The position numbers and the translations under genes were made by a program. The notes below the pieces were generated by a model that saw only the letters and a program-made list of their open reading frames with translations, made no database searches and was not told where the DNA came from. A DNA stretch of 20,595 nucleotides, from NCBI GenBank assembly GCA_934454435.1, contig CAKSGA010000038.1, forward strand, positions 1-20,595. Reading direction: 5' to 3'. Shown in pieces: positions 5,692 through 13,096 of the stretch (position 1 is the stretch's first letter; each line of letters begins with the position of its first letter). The DNA is from an uncultured Oscillospiraceae bacterium. GTDB lineage: Bacteria > Bacillota > Clostridia > Oscillospirales > Ruminococcaceae.

Positions 5692-7798
5692 CTCAACGGG
5701 TTTTGCCGCTGCTGACGTCTGCCCGGTGATAAAGCGCCGCACCCCGGACGAAAAGATAATAGCCATCGCCGGAAACCCCAACGTTGGCAAGAGCACGATA
5801 TTCAACGCCCTGACCGGCATGCGCCAGCACACCGGCAACTGGCCCGGAAAGACAGTCGCAGCGGCGCAGGGGTACTGCCGCACGGAGCATTTCAGCTGCG
5901 TACTTGCGGATATACCCGGAACATATTCACTGCTGGCTCATTCGGCGGAGGAAGAGGCGGCCAGGGATTTCCTGTGCTTCGGCGGTATCGACGCTGCGGT
6001 GGTGGTCTGCGACGCCACATGCCTGCAGCGCAGCCTGAACCTTGCTCTTCAGGTCATGGAGCTATGTCCAAGGACCCTGGTGTGCGTCAATCTCTGCGAT
6101 GAGGCGAAGCGCCGAGGGATGACCCTCGACCTGCAGATACTGGAAAAAAACCTGGGCGTGCCGGTGGTGGGGACCTCCGCCCACGACAAACGCACGCTGA
6201 AAGCCCTGACGGAAGCCCTTGACAGGCTGTGCACCGGAGAAGCTCCCACGGAAATAAAGCGCCTGCACTATATACGCCCGGTGGAGGACGCCATCGCCTG
6301 CGTTGGACCCTCCCTGGAATGCTGCGGAAAACTCGACCGGCGCTGGCTTTCGCTCCGGCTGATAGAGGGCGACAGCCGTCTTGCAGAGAAAGCGGGGGAG
6401 TACCTCGGTACCGACCTGGGCACAGGGGCGGTGGCGGAGGCGGTGGAGCATGCGAGGAGCCGTCTTGCGCAGTCTGACATCACGCTTGACATTCTGCGTG
6501 ACAGGATAGTTTCCTGCATTACGCTGAACGCTGAGGAGGCCGCTGACGGAGCGGTCCGGGAATGTTCCGGCTGCCGCAGCGCCGACCGCCGGGCTGATAA
6601 GCTGCTGACCAGCAGGGCTTTCGGGTTCCCGCTGATGATATTGCTGATGTTGGTGATATTCTGGCTGACCATTGTCGGGGCGAATTACCCGTCCCAGCTT
6701 CTTTCTGCGGGCTTCGGCTGGCTCGGGGAGCGGCTCACGGAGTGGTGCGCATTCATGCCGGATTGGCTGTCGGGTGTACTGGTGGACGGCGCATACCGCA
6801 CGCTCACCTGGGTCGTGGCGGTCATGCTGCCGCCGATGGCGGTGTTCTTCCCGCTCTTCACGCTGCTGGAGGACTGCGGCTACCTGCCCCGGGTGGCGTT
6901 CAACCTTGATAAACCGTTCCAGAAGTGCAGCGCATGCGGCAAACAGGCGCTGACTATGGCGATGGGCTTCGGCTGTAATGCGGCGGGCATTGTCGGCTGC
7001 CGCATAATCGACTCGAAGCGGGAACGGCTCATAGCCATGCTAACCAACGCATTTGTGCCGTGCAACGGGAAATTCCCGTTCATCATCACGCTTTCGGCGG
7101 TGTTCTTTACCGGGGCGGCGGGGTTCACGGGGTCGCTGCTGTCTGCGCTGGCGGTCACTGCGGTGATACTTCTCGGGGTCGGAATGACATTTGCAGCGTC
7201 AAAGTTCCTTTCGGTGACTATACTCAAAGGTCAGCCGTCAGGCTTTACGCTGGAGCTCCCGCCTTACAGAAAGCCGCAGGTCGGCGGAGTGATCGTCCGC
7301 TCCATGCTGGACCGAACTCTGTTCGTCCTGGGGAGAGCCGCTGCAGTCGCTGCGCCCGCCGGGGCGGTCATATGGGTGTTGGCAAATGTCAGCATCGAGG
7401 GCGGCACGCTGCTTTCGGCCTGCACCGGGTTCCTTGACCCGTTCGCACGGTGGCTCGGAATGGACGGTGTGATACTGATGGCGTTTATCCTCGGTATTCC
7501 TGCAAACGAGATAGTCATACCAATTATCATAATGTGCTACATGGCGCAGGGCAGCCTTTCGGAGCTCTCCCTGCCGGAGCTGGCACAGCTCCTCGCAGAC
7601 AATGGCTGGACCTGGCGCACGGCTCTGTGTACGGTGCTTTTCTCGCTCATGCACTGGCCCTGCTCGACCTCTCTGCTCACTGTAAAAAAGGAAGCGGGCG
7701 GCTGGAAATGGGCGCTTGCGGCGTTCCTGCTGCCCACCTGTGCGGGGGTGATATCATGCTTTTCGGTGGCGCAGATAACGGGGTTGTTCATAAAATGA
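5675..7798 (+). CDS. feoB: Ferrous iron transport protein B
   Basis: This 707-residue inner-membrane Fe(II) transporter has a cytosolic GTPase domain. The G1 loop is GNPNVGKST (33-41), G3 is DIPGTYS (79-85), G4 is NLCD (139-142, where the canonical form is NKxD) and G5 is GTSA (166-169). A helical insertion domain follows. From about residue 315 come multiple membrane helices with the two Gate regions, including GCNAAGIVGCRIID and FVPCNGKFPF in the first and SLMHWPCSTSLLTVKKE in the second. The length is somewhat below the roughly 770 residues of the E. coli protein, within the normal range for Firmicutes. CAGGAGGGG precedes the ATG inside feoA. No FeoC or second FeoA follows. No clear terminator was found downstream, only a T-run after 7831 without a good stem. 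Confidence 0.95.
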   Translation: MGLTSNSTGFAAADVCPVIKRRTPDEKIIAIAGNPNVGKSTIFNALTGMRQHTGNWPGKTVAAAQGYCRTEHFSCVLADIPGTYSLLAHSAEEEAARDFLCFGGIDAAVVVCDATCLQRSLNLALQVMELCPRTLVCVNLCDEAKRRGMTLDLQILEKNLGVPVVGTSAHDKRTLKALTEALDRLCTGEAPTEIKRLHYIRPVEDAIACVGPSLECCGKLDRRWLSLRLIEGDSRLAEKAGEYLGTDLGTGAVAEAVEHARSRLAQSDITLDILRDRIVSCITLNAEEAADGAVRECSGCRSADRRADKLLTSRAFGFPLMILLMLVIFWLTIVGANYPSQLLSAGFGWLGERLTEWCAFMPDWLSGVLVDGAYRTLTWVVAVMLPPMAVFFPLFTLLEDCGYLPRVAFNLDKPFQKCSACGKQALTMAMGFGCNAAGIVGCRIIDSKRERLIAMLTNAFVPCNGKFPFIITLSAVFFTGAAGFTGSLLSALAVTAVILLGVGMTFAASKFLSVTILKGQPSGFTLELPPYRKPQVGGVIVRSMLDRTLFVLGRAAAVAAPAGAVIWVLANVSIEGGTLLSACTGFLDPFARWLGMDGVILMAFILGIPANEIVIPIIIMCYMAQGSLSELSLPELAQLLADNGWTWRTALCTVLFSLMHWPCSTSLLTVKKEAGGWKWALAAFLLPTCAGVISCFSVAQITGLFIK

Positions 7799-7913
7799 GC
7801 CGGTCGGGAAGTGCGTGTTTCTCATGTGTGATTTTTTTCAGCTCTTTCGCAGGAACTTCTGCCGAAAATTGCAAAAAAACAGAATTTTATTTCGCATAAC
7901 TGCTATTTCAGTC

Positions 7914-7942
7914 TTGACATAAAGGAAAAATTGTCTTATAAT
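7914..7942 (+). promoter_or_regulatory. Consensus sigma-A promoter of serC-serA
   Basis: TTGACA (7914-7919) and TATAAT (7937-7942) are perfect and 17 bases apart. Transcription should start near 7949, leaving a leader of about 79 bases that holds two dyads. The preceding feoB-serC gap (7799-7913) is AT-rich, with only an imperfect hairpin near 7849-7866 and no ORF of its own. Confidence 0.88.
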
Positions 7943-7946
7943 AGAA

Positions 7947-7964
7947 GTGTTAATTCATTAACGC
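7947..7964. promoter_or_regulatory. Operator-like dyad at the serC transcription start
   Basis: GTGTTAATTCATTAACGC is an inverted repeat with 8-base arms (one T/C mismatch) around a two-base centre, placed at the predicted +1. Position and symmetry fit a repressor site. No regulator is identified. Confidence 0.45.
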
Positions 7965-7990
7965 CAAAATCGTATATGCGGTTTAATTCA

Positions 7991-8005
7991 ATGTGCCAGG
8001 CACAT
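7991..8005. promoter_or_regulatory. Second dyad in the serC leader
   Basis: ATGTGCC-A-GGCACAT is a perfect 7-bp inverted repeat around a single base, ending ten bases before the AGGAGG of serC. As RNA it would form a 6-bp hairpin with a three-base loop next to the RBS. As DNA it is a compact operator shape. Confidence 0.45.
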
Positions 8006-8027
8006 GAAATCTACAGGAGGCAATTCA

Positions 8028-9107
8028 ATGAGAGTTTACAACTTCAGCGCAGGTCCCGCAGTGCTGCCCGAGGAAGTTCTTCAGGAAGCAGCAGATGAGA
8101 TGCTCGATTATAAGGGCACAGGCATGTCCGTTATGGAGATGTCACACCGTTCAAAGGCTTACGACGCTATCATCAAGGAAGCTGAGAAGGATATCCGTGA
8201 GATCATGAATATTCCGGATAACTACAAGGTCCTGTTCCTTCAGGGCGGCGCTTCACAGCAGTTCGCAGCTGTTCCGATGAACCTCATGAAGAACAAGAAG
8301 GCAGCCTACATCATCACCGGTCAGTGGGCTAAGAAGGCTTACCAGGAAGCAAAGATCTACGGCGACGCTGTTGCAGTGGCTTCCTCCGCTGACAAGACTT
8401 TCTCCTACATTCCCGACTGCTCCGACCTCGATATCCCCGAGGACGCTGACTATGTTTATATCTGCGAGAACAACACCATCTACGGCACAAAGTACAAGAC
8501 CCTCCCCAACACAAAGGGTCACACCCTGGTGGCTGATGTTTCCTCCTGCTTCCTGTCTGAGCCGGTTGATGTTACCAAGTACGGCGTTATCTACGGCGGC
8601 GTTCAGAAGAATGTTGGCCCTGCAGGCCTTGTTATCGCAATTATCCGTGAGGATCTCATCACTGACGATGTTCTCCCCGGAACTCCCACCATGCTGAAGT
8701 GGAAGACCCAGGCTGACAATGACTCCCTCTACAACACCCCGAACTGCTACGCTATATACATCTGCGGCAAGGTATTCAAGTGGATCAAGAAGATGGGCGG
8801 CCTGGAGGCTATGAAGGCTCACAACGAGAAGAAAGCTAAGATCCTCTATGATTTCCTCGACCAGAGCAAGCTGTTCAAGGGCACCGTTGAGCCCAAGGAC
8901 CGTTCTCTGATGAACGTTCCGTTCGTTACAGGCAATGAGGAGCTTGACGCCAAGTTCGTCAAGGAGGCTACCGCAGCCGGCTTCGTAAACCTCAAGGGCC
9001 ACAGAACCGTAGGCGGCATGAGAGCTTCCATCTACAACGCAATGCCTATCGAGGGCGTTGAGAAGCTGGTTGAATTCATGAAGAAGTTCGAGGCTGAAAA
9101 CGGCTGA
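8028..9107 (+). CDS. serC: Phosphoserine aminotransferase
   Basis: This enzyme converts 3-phosphohydroxypyruvate and glutamate to phosphoserine in the serine pathway (PLP enzyme, cytoplasm). The 359 residues match the usual length. The sequence starts MRVYNFSAGPAVLPEEVL. GGASQQF (73-79) is the phosphate-binding turn, and K194 in YGGVQKNVGPAG is the PLP lysine. GHRTVGGMRASIYNAMP (324-340) is the conserved C-terminal signature. A frame open to 8004 exists, but ATG 8028 has ACAGGAGG upstream and matches the family start; the earlier ATG lies in the leader dyad. Codon use is strongly biased, as in highly expressed genes. It is first in the operon with serA, 26 bases away. Confidence 0.96.
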   Translation: MRVYNFSAGPAVLPEEVLQEAADEMLDYKGTGMSVMEMSHRSKAYDAIIKEAEKDIREIMNIPDNYKVLFLQGGASQQFAAVPMNLMKNKKAAYIITGQWAKKAYQEAKIYGDAVAVASSADKTFSYIPDCSDLDIPEDADYVYICENNTIYGTKYKTLPNTKGHTLVADVSSCFLSEPVDVTKYGVIYGGVQKNVGPAGLVIAIIREDLITDDVLPGTPTMLKWKTQADNDSLYNTPNCYAIYICGKVFKWIKKMGGLEAMKAHNEKKAKILYDFLDQSKLFKGTVEPKDRSLMNVPFVTGNEELDAKFVKEATAAGFVNLKGHRTVGGMRASIYNAMPIEGVEKLVEFMKKFEAENG

Positions 9108-9133
9108 TTACGCTGATCAAAGGAGATCATGAC

Positions 9134-10300
9134 ATGATAAACGTACTTACACTCAATAAGATCGCTGCATGCGGCACCGACCTGCTCGACAAGAGCAAGT
9201 ATACCGTAACAGACGACGCTGCTGCAAATGCAGACGCAATTCTCGTGCGCTCCGCTTCCATGCATGAGATGGAGCTGCCCGCTAACCTGCTCGCTATCGC
9301 AAGAGCAGGTGCAGGCGTAAACAATATCCCGATCGACAAGTGCACCGAAAAGGGCGTTGTAGTATTCAACACCCCCGGCGCCAATGCAAACGCAGTTAAG
9401 GAGCTCGTTATCGCCGGCCTGCTGCTGTCCTCCAGAAAGGTCCCGGCTGCTATGGACTGGATCAAGACCCTCAAGGGCAAGGGCGACGAGGTAGGAAAGC
9501 TGGTAGAAAAGGGCAAGAGCCAGTTCGTAGGTCCTGAGATCATGGGCAAGAAGCTCGGCGTTATTGGTCTGGGCGCTATCGGTATTCTGGTAGCTAACGC
9601 AGCCGCTGAGCTCGGCATGGACGTTTACGGCGCTGACCCGTACCTCTCCGTTGAGAACGCTCTGAAGCTCTCCGGCAAGGTTCACTATGTAAAGAGCAAC
9701 AAGGAGATATTCGAGAAGTGTGATTACATCACCCTGCATGTTCCCGCACTGCCTGACACTAAGGGCATGATCAATGCAGAGGCTATCGCTTCCATGAAAA
9801 AGACCGTCCGCCTGCTGAACTTCGCAAGAGATACACTGGTTGACGAAAAGGCTATCATCGATGCTCTCGCAAACGGCGGCATGGCTTGTTATGTTACCGA
9901 TTTCGCTACTGACGGGCTCATCGGCCTGGACGGTGTTGTTGCAATGCCGCACCTCGGCGCTTCCACTCCCGAGAGCGAGGATAACTGCGCAGTTATGGCA
10001 GTTAAGGAGATCGTTGACTATATCGAGAACGGCAACATCAAGAACTCTGTAAACCTGCCGAACGTTGAGATGGCTATTTCCGGAAACGCAAAGATCTGCG
10101 TTATCCACAAGAATGCAGAGGGTCTGCTGAACAACATCACAGCTCCGGTTTCCGCTGCTGGTCTTAATATCGAGAACATGGTAAGCAAGTCCAAGAAGGA
10201 CTATGCGTACACCTGCCTTGACGTAAAGGGCGATGCTTCCGGTATCGAGGCTGCAATCAAGGCTGTTGCAGGCGTGGTTTCCGTAAGAGTTGTCAAGTAA
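9134..10300 (+). CDS. serA: D-3-phosphoglycerate dehydrogenase
   Basis: This NAD-dependent enzyme oxidises 3-phosphoglycerate to 3-phosphohydroxypyruvate, the first step of serine synthesis, feeding SerC upstream. It has 388 residues: a substrate-binding part with AIARAGAGVNNIPIDKC (54-70), an NAD fold with GLGAIG (145-150), and catalytic H273 in PHLGAST. A C-terminal ACT-like domain (about 318-388) may sense serine. Catalytic R232 is in NFARDTLVDE, where many SerA proteins have G after AR. NTPGANANAVKEL (79-91) is shared across the family. AAAGGAGAT precedes the ATG. A strong terminator begins 20 bases after the stop. The DUF1015 gene that often accompanies this pair in Clostridia is absent, and serB is not in the window. 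Confidence 0.95.
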   Translation: MINVLTLNKIAACGTDLLDKSKYTVTDDAAANADAILVRSASMHEMELPANLLAIARAGAGVNNIPIDKCTEKGVVVFNTPGANANAVKELVIAGLLLSSRKVPAAMDWIKTLKGKGDEVGKLVEKGKSQFVGPEIMGKKLGVIGLGAIGILVANAAAELGMDVYGADPYLSVENALKLSGKVHYVKSNKEIFEKCDYITLHVPALPDTKGMINAEAIASMKKTVRLLNFARDTLVDEKAIIDALANGGMACYVTDFATDGLIGLDGVVAMPHLGASTPESEDNCAVMAVKEIVDYIENGNIKNSVNLPNVEMAISGNAKICVIHKNAEGLLNNITAPVSAAGLNIENMVSKSKKDYAYTCLDVKGDASGIEAAIKAVAGVVSVRVVK

Positions 10301-10320
10301 TTCAAAGGCGTTAATTGTTG

Positions 10321-10353
10321 ACACGCAGTTCGATTGAGAACTGCGTGTTTTTT
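10321..10353 (+). terminator. Rho-independent terminator of serC-serA
   Basis: ACACGCAGTTC (10321-10331) and GAACTGCGTGT (10338-10348) form an 11-bp perfect stem with loop GATTGA, followed by six T (10348-10353). Confidence 0.93.
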
Positions 10354-10365
10354 ATTGTATATATT

Positions 10366-10608
10366 TATTGGCTGAATGATGAGTACTCCGATAATGAAGA
10401 AGAATCTCACCGCAATGCTGCAAGGAACTCGGTCAAGGACTATATGCATCCAAATGAATACAGGGCGGTCAAGATGGACGGCGTTGACAGTATCGGTGTG
10501 TTTATCAACTGGGACGAGTGCGATGGTTATATAGCCGGAATTGGTTTTTCATACAATGATAACACCATCAATCTGGCGTTCGCCGGGGATTTTGTGCTTG
10601 ACGGATGA
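10366..10608 (+). pseudogene. Possible gene remnant, C-terminal fragment of unknown protein
   Basis: An open frame here ends at TGA 10606-10608 and reads like real protein late on: YRAVKMDGVDSIGVFINW, then GYIAGIGFSYNDNTINLAF. The frame runs back through the serA terminator to an in-frame stop at 10312-10314, so there is no plausible full-length start. The only internal ATG with any upstream purines is at 10444, which would give 54 residues; its RBS (AAGGAC) is weak. Codon use is more AT-rich than in the neighbouring serA. I do not recognise the family. The likeliest reading is a decayed or imported fragment; a short real gene from 10444 is the alternative. The 130 bases after it hold only a weak stem-loop. 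Confidence 0.35.
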
Positions 10609-10625
10609 TCATGAACTGCAACGGG

Positions 10626-10657
10626 CGCATTGCTTTTCTGAGCGGAGAGGCAATGCG
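10626..10657 (+). terminator. Weak stem-loop, possible terminator
   Basis: CGCATTGC (10626-10633) and GCAATGCG (10650-10657) form an 8-bp perfect stem with a 16-base loop. The downstream TCTTGCTGTTT is only mildly T-rich, so termination would be weak. It lies just after the ORF remnant. Confidence 0.4.
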
Positions 10658-10737
10658 TCTTGCTGTTTCGGCATGACATGACAGGATCAGACAAGTAAGA
10701 TATTCTGAAAAAAATCAAAAAAAGTTTGAATAACCCC

Positions 10738-10766
10738 TTGACAAAGAGAGAATAATGGTGTATAAT
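10738..10766 (+). promoter_or_regulatory. Consensus sigma-A promoter of infC-rpmI-rplT
   Basis: TTGACA (10738-10743) and TATAAT (10761-10766) are perfect with a 17-base spacer. Transcription should start near 10773, giving a leader of about 168 bases before infC. Confidence 0.9.
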
Positions 10767-10772
10767 ATTCGA

Positions 10773-10940
10773 GTAATAAAGCAGAGCTTCCACACTCTCA
10801 CCCGCCGGCGTTTGATCTGTCAGGCGTGGTAATGTTTAATGAGAATACGCCGTAAGGCATTCGGTTAAGCGTGAGCAGTGTGTGCTCACGCTTATTTTAT
10901 TTCACAGCTGAAACGTAATCAAGAAAGGCGGTGCTTTGAT
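10773..10940 (+). promoter_or_regulatory. infC operon attenuator leader (L20-leader type)
   Basis: This untranslated leader has two competing folds. The terminator arm GTGAGCAGTGTG (10871-10882) can instead pair with CACACTCTCAC (10791-10801), 11 bp with one bulged C, which would break the terminator. Between them is a hairpin GGCGT (10823-10827) with ACGCC (10847-10851) that could be part of a protein-binding fold. In Bacillus, L20 binds the leader of this same operon and causes early termination. The operon content and the alternative pairing seen here support the same control. Whether this RNA matches the L20-binding consensus was not tested. Confidence 0.72.
10866..10902 (+). terminator. 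Attenuator terminator in the infC leader
   Basis: TAAGCGTGAGCA (10866-10877) and TGCTCACGCTTA (10883-10894) form a 12-bp perfect stem with loop GTGTG, followed by TTTTATTT. It lies about 40 bases before infC and downstream of the promoter, so it terminates inside the leader. Confidence 0.88.
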
Positions 10941-11456
10941 ATCGGCACGAAAGAACAGCTCATTAATGAGGAGATCCGTGAAAAGGAAGTAAGAGTAGTT
11001 GGCGCAGACGGCGAGCAGCTCGGCATTATGGCGACTGCGGACGCACTTGCAAAGGCAACAGAGGCAGATCTTGACCTCGTACTCATTGCCCCCACGGCAA
11101 ATCCTCCGGTATGCAAGATCATGGATTTCGGCAAATACCGCTTTGAGCAGACCAAGAGGGAAAAGGAAGCCCGGAAGAACCAGAAGCAGGCTGAGGTCAA
11201 GGAAATCAAGATGTCGCTCAACATCGACACCAACGATTTCAATATCAAGGTCAAGAACTGCATCAAGTTCCTCCAGAACGGCGACAAGGTAAAGGTCACC
11301 ATTCGCTTCAGACGTGCGAGAGAGATGTCTCACATGAACCTCAGTGAAGAACTGATGAAGAAGTTCCTCGATGCCGTTTCGGAGTACGGCGGTTCCGAAA
11401 AGCCGTCAAAGCTTGAGGGCAAGAACTACGCAATAGTGCTCAGTCCTAAGAAATAA
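10941..11456 (+). CDS. infC: Translation initiation factor IF-3
   Basis: This 171-residue factor binds the 30S subunit, blocks early 50S joining and checks the start codon. The N-domain shows INEEIREKEVRVV (residues 8-20), ALAKATEADLDLVLIAP and PPVCKIMDFGKYRFEQ. A basic linker rich in K and E follows, then the C-domain with IKMSLNIDTNDF, VKVTIRFRRAREMSH and a KNYAIVLSPKK end. No ATG, GTG or TTG lies at the expected N-terminus. ATC at 10941 follows AAAGGCGGTG at good spacing and gives the family length, so an ATC start is inferred. IF-3 genes commonly use such rare starts (ATT, ATC) for self-regulation. A frame back to 10878 would run through the attenuator and is rejected. An ATT at 10962 is the alternative. 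Confidence 0.93.
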   Translation: MGTKEQLINEEIREKEVRVVGADGEQLGIMATADALAKATEADLDLVLIAPTANPPVCKIMDFGKYRFEQTKREKEARKNQKQAEVKEIKMSLNIDTNDFNIKVKNCIKFLQNGDKVKVTIRFRRAREMSHMNLSEELMKKFLDAVSEYGGSEKPSKLEGKNYAIVLSPKK

Positions 11457-11526
11457 GACAGGCGAGGCACTGCCCCGGCGATCTGCGGGTGCGATGCCCG
11501 AATAAAATCTCAAGGAGGATATCAAA

Positions 11527-11724
11527 ATGCCTAAGATCAAAACTCACAGCGGAGCGAAGAAGCGCTTCAAGCTGACAAAGAACGGTATGGTAAAGATGGG
11601 TCACACCAACAGACGTCACATTCTTACCAAGAAGTCCACTAAGCGCAAGAGAGGCCTGCGTGCTGGCGCATATGCAGACGTTACCAACGTAGCTGCTGTA
11701 AAGAGCCTTATTCCGTACAAATAA
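11527..11724 (+). CDS. rpmI: 50S ribosomal protein L35
   Basis: This is the 65-residue bacterial L35. It begins [17 protein letters not shown] and carries the basic [20 protein letters not shown] core (26-45), ending IPYK. The length is exactly typical. CAAGGAGGAT precedes ATG. The 70-base gap after infC contains a small CGGG/CCCG hairpin (11486-11500). It is the middle gene of the canonical infC-rpmI-rplT operon and has highly biased codon use. Confidence 0.97.
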   Translation: MPKIKTHSGAKKRFKLTKNGMVKMGHTNRRHILTKKSTKRKRGLRAGAYADVTNVAAVKSLIPYK

Positions 11725-11778
11725 TCATTCTTTGCGGAATGAGTCCGCAGACACAAAATATCAGGAGGTAATCGTAAA

Positions 11779-12132
11779 ATGGCACGTGTAAAGGGCGCAC
11801 TTGCAACTCGCAAGAGAAGAAATAAAACATTAAAGCTGGCTAAGGGTTACTGGGGCGGCAAGAGCAGACTGTTCAAGACCGCTAAGGAAGCCGTATGGAA
11901 GTCCGGTCAGTATGCTTACATCGGCAGACGTCTTAAGAAGAGAGATTTCAGAAAGCTCTGGATCACCAGAATTTCTGCTGCCGCTAAGTCCAACGGCATG
12001 AACTACTCCACTTTCATGAACGGTCTGAAGAAGGCTGGCATCACTCTGAACAGAAAGATGCTCTCTGAGATCGCAATCAACGACGCAGCAGGCTTCACTG
12101 CACTGACAGAGAAGGCTAAGGCAGCGCTTTAA
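11779..12132 (+). CDS. rplT: 50S ribosomal protein L20
   Basis: This is a 117-residue L20, of usual length, starting [39 protein letters not shown] (54-73 approx.) and the [18 protein letters not shown] segment are conserved. L20 binds 23S rRNA early in 50S assembly and, in related bacteria, binds its own operon leader. CAGGAGGTAAT precedes the ATG. The gene ends the operon, with a terminator 11 bases after the stop. Confidence 0.97.
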   Translation: MARVKGALATRKRRNKTLKLAKGYWGGKSRLFKTAKEAVWKSGQYAYIGRRLKKRDFRKLWITRISAAAKSNGMNYSTFMNGLKKAGITLNRKMLSEIAINDAAGFTALTEKAKAAL

Positions 12133-12142
12133 TCGTGATAAT

Positions 12143-12175
12143 ATCTCACGTTCTGTTCCGGGGCGTGAGATTTTT
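12143..12175 (+). terminator. Rho-independent terminator of infC-rpmI-rplT
   Basis: ATCTCACG (12143-12150) and CGTGAGAT (12164-12171) form an 8-bp perfect stem with a 13-base loop, followed by TTTTT (12171-12175). Only 24 bases separate it from the next gene, with no room for a clear promoter there, so some readthrough may feed that gene. Confidence 0.85.
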
Positions 12176-12199
12176 CGCTATGTAGGGGGATTTGCTCCA

Positions 12200-12970
12200 T
12201 TGGTGATAACATCAAGAAAAAACGACGCTGTAAAGCGATTCCGGGAGCTTCTCCGGGAGAAAAAGCTGCGGGACGCTGAGGGCGTTTTCGCCGTCGAGGG
12301 AGATCACCTCTGCGGCGAGCTTGCCAGATGCGGATTCCGGATAAAAACTGCGCTGGTGACTGAGAATGCGGCGTCAAGGTATCCACAGACTCTTACGGCG
12401 CTGCACTGTGCGGAGGATCTCATGGTGATATCCCAGGAGGTCGCCGAATATATTTCCGATACAAAGGCTCCGCAGGGGCTGTTCGCCATCGCCGAGAAGC
12501 CGCATTCCGCCGGGATCCCGGACGGAGCCGGGCGGCTGGTGCTTCTGGACGGAGTGCAGGACCCCGGTAACGTCGGGACGATACTCCGGACCGCAGAGGC
12601 GCTTGGTTTCGACGGCGCCGTGCTTTCACCCGAGTGCGCCGATATCTGGTCGCCGAAAACGCTGAGGGCTTCCATGGGAAGCGTGTTCAGACTTCCGTGT
12701 ATCATCGGGGAACTTGAGGGGATAATAACCGGACTGAAAGGCGACGGATTCAGGGTCTATGGCTCGATGCTCGACAGCTCCGCAGCAAGGCTCGGGGAGA
12801 TTGAATTCCCGGAGCGTGCCGCAGTCGTTATCGGAAGCGAGGGTGCCGGGATCTCCGCTGAAGTCGCAGGAGCCTGCGACCAGGCGGTATATATCCCGAT
12901 CTCCGGCGCAGAATCCCTGAATGCGGGAGCCGCCGCCGCTATACTTCTCTGGGAGCTTTCCAGGCGTTGA
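12200..12970 (+). CDS. SpoU/TrmH-family RNA 2'-O-ribose methyltransferase
   Basis: This 256-residue protein has a small N-terminal substrate-binding domain (about 1-100), then a SPOUT knot domain. Motif 1 is DPGNVGTILRTAEALG (121-136), motif 2 is IGSEGAGIS (211-219), and motif 3 is IPISGAESLNAGAAAA (232-247). Such enzymes methylate a ribose 2'-OH in rRNA or tRNA using S-adenosylmethionine. The position modified is not deducible. In other Firmicutes a similar gene often sits after rplT. The start is TTG 12200, ten bases after AGGGGG (12184-12189); GTG 12203 is an equally possible in-frame start. Both are non-ATG. No good promoter was found. Confidence 0.88.
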   Translation: MVITSRKNDAVKRFRELLREKKLRDAEGVFAVEGDHLCGELARCGFRIKTALVTENAASRYPQTLTALHCAEDLMVISQEVAEYISDTKAPQGLFAIAEKPHSAGIPDGAGRLVLLDGVQDPGNVGTILRTAEALGFDGAVLSPECADIWSPKTLRASMGSVFRLPCIIGELEGIITGLKGDGFRVYGSMLDSSAARLGEIEFPERAAVVIGSEGAGISAEVAGACDQAVYIPISGAESLNAGAAAAILLWELSRR

Positions 12971-13019
12971 AACGATATTTTTAGCTGGACATGACCTGCC
13001 CGGCTTATTCGCATATGTT

Positions 13020-13096
13020 CTGCTGTGGAAACGCAGCAGGCAGTGCAAAGCTATAAGCTGACTTTCGGTTTTGCATTGCCTAGTGCCCGTCAGGGC
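13020..13096. repeat. Three successive stem-loops in the topA leader region
   Basis: The 155-base gap before topA holds three hairpins. The first is CTGCTG/CAGCAG (13020-13025, 13034-13039). The second is an 11-bp stem GGCAGTGCAAA/TTTGCATTGCC with one G-T pair (13039-13049, 13070-13080). The third is GCCC-GTCA-GGGC (13085-13096). None has a T-run, so none is a plain terminator. A weak promoter candidate, TTGCCT (13076-13081) and TAAATA (13099-13104) with 17 bases between, overlaps the last hairpin. The array could be an RNA leader or processing signal; I do not recognise a known riboswitch. Confidence 0.45.

Noticed and set aside
7799..7870. Terminator after feoB
   Set aside because: There is a T-run after 7831 but no convincing stem before it, and the imperfect hairpin near 7849-7866 has no T-run after it.
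8253..9002. Minus-strand ORF of 249 codons opposite serC
   Set aside because: Shadow of serC in a codon-biased gene; repetitive V/L/G composition and no family signal.
9032..10324. Minus-strand ORF of 430 codons opposite serA
   Set aside because: The opposite frame is open because of the biased codon use of serA. The translation is low in family-like motifs and has no RBS, and its start lies over the serA terminator.
10308..10331. Partial match of the serA 3' end to the serC operator-like dyad (GCGTTAAT)
   Set aside because: Only about ten of sixteen positions agree, and the segment runs into the terminator stem, which explains its symmetry.
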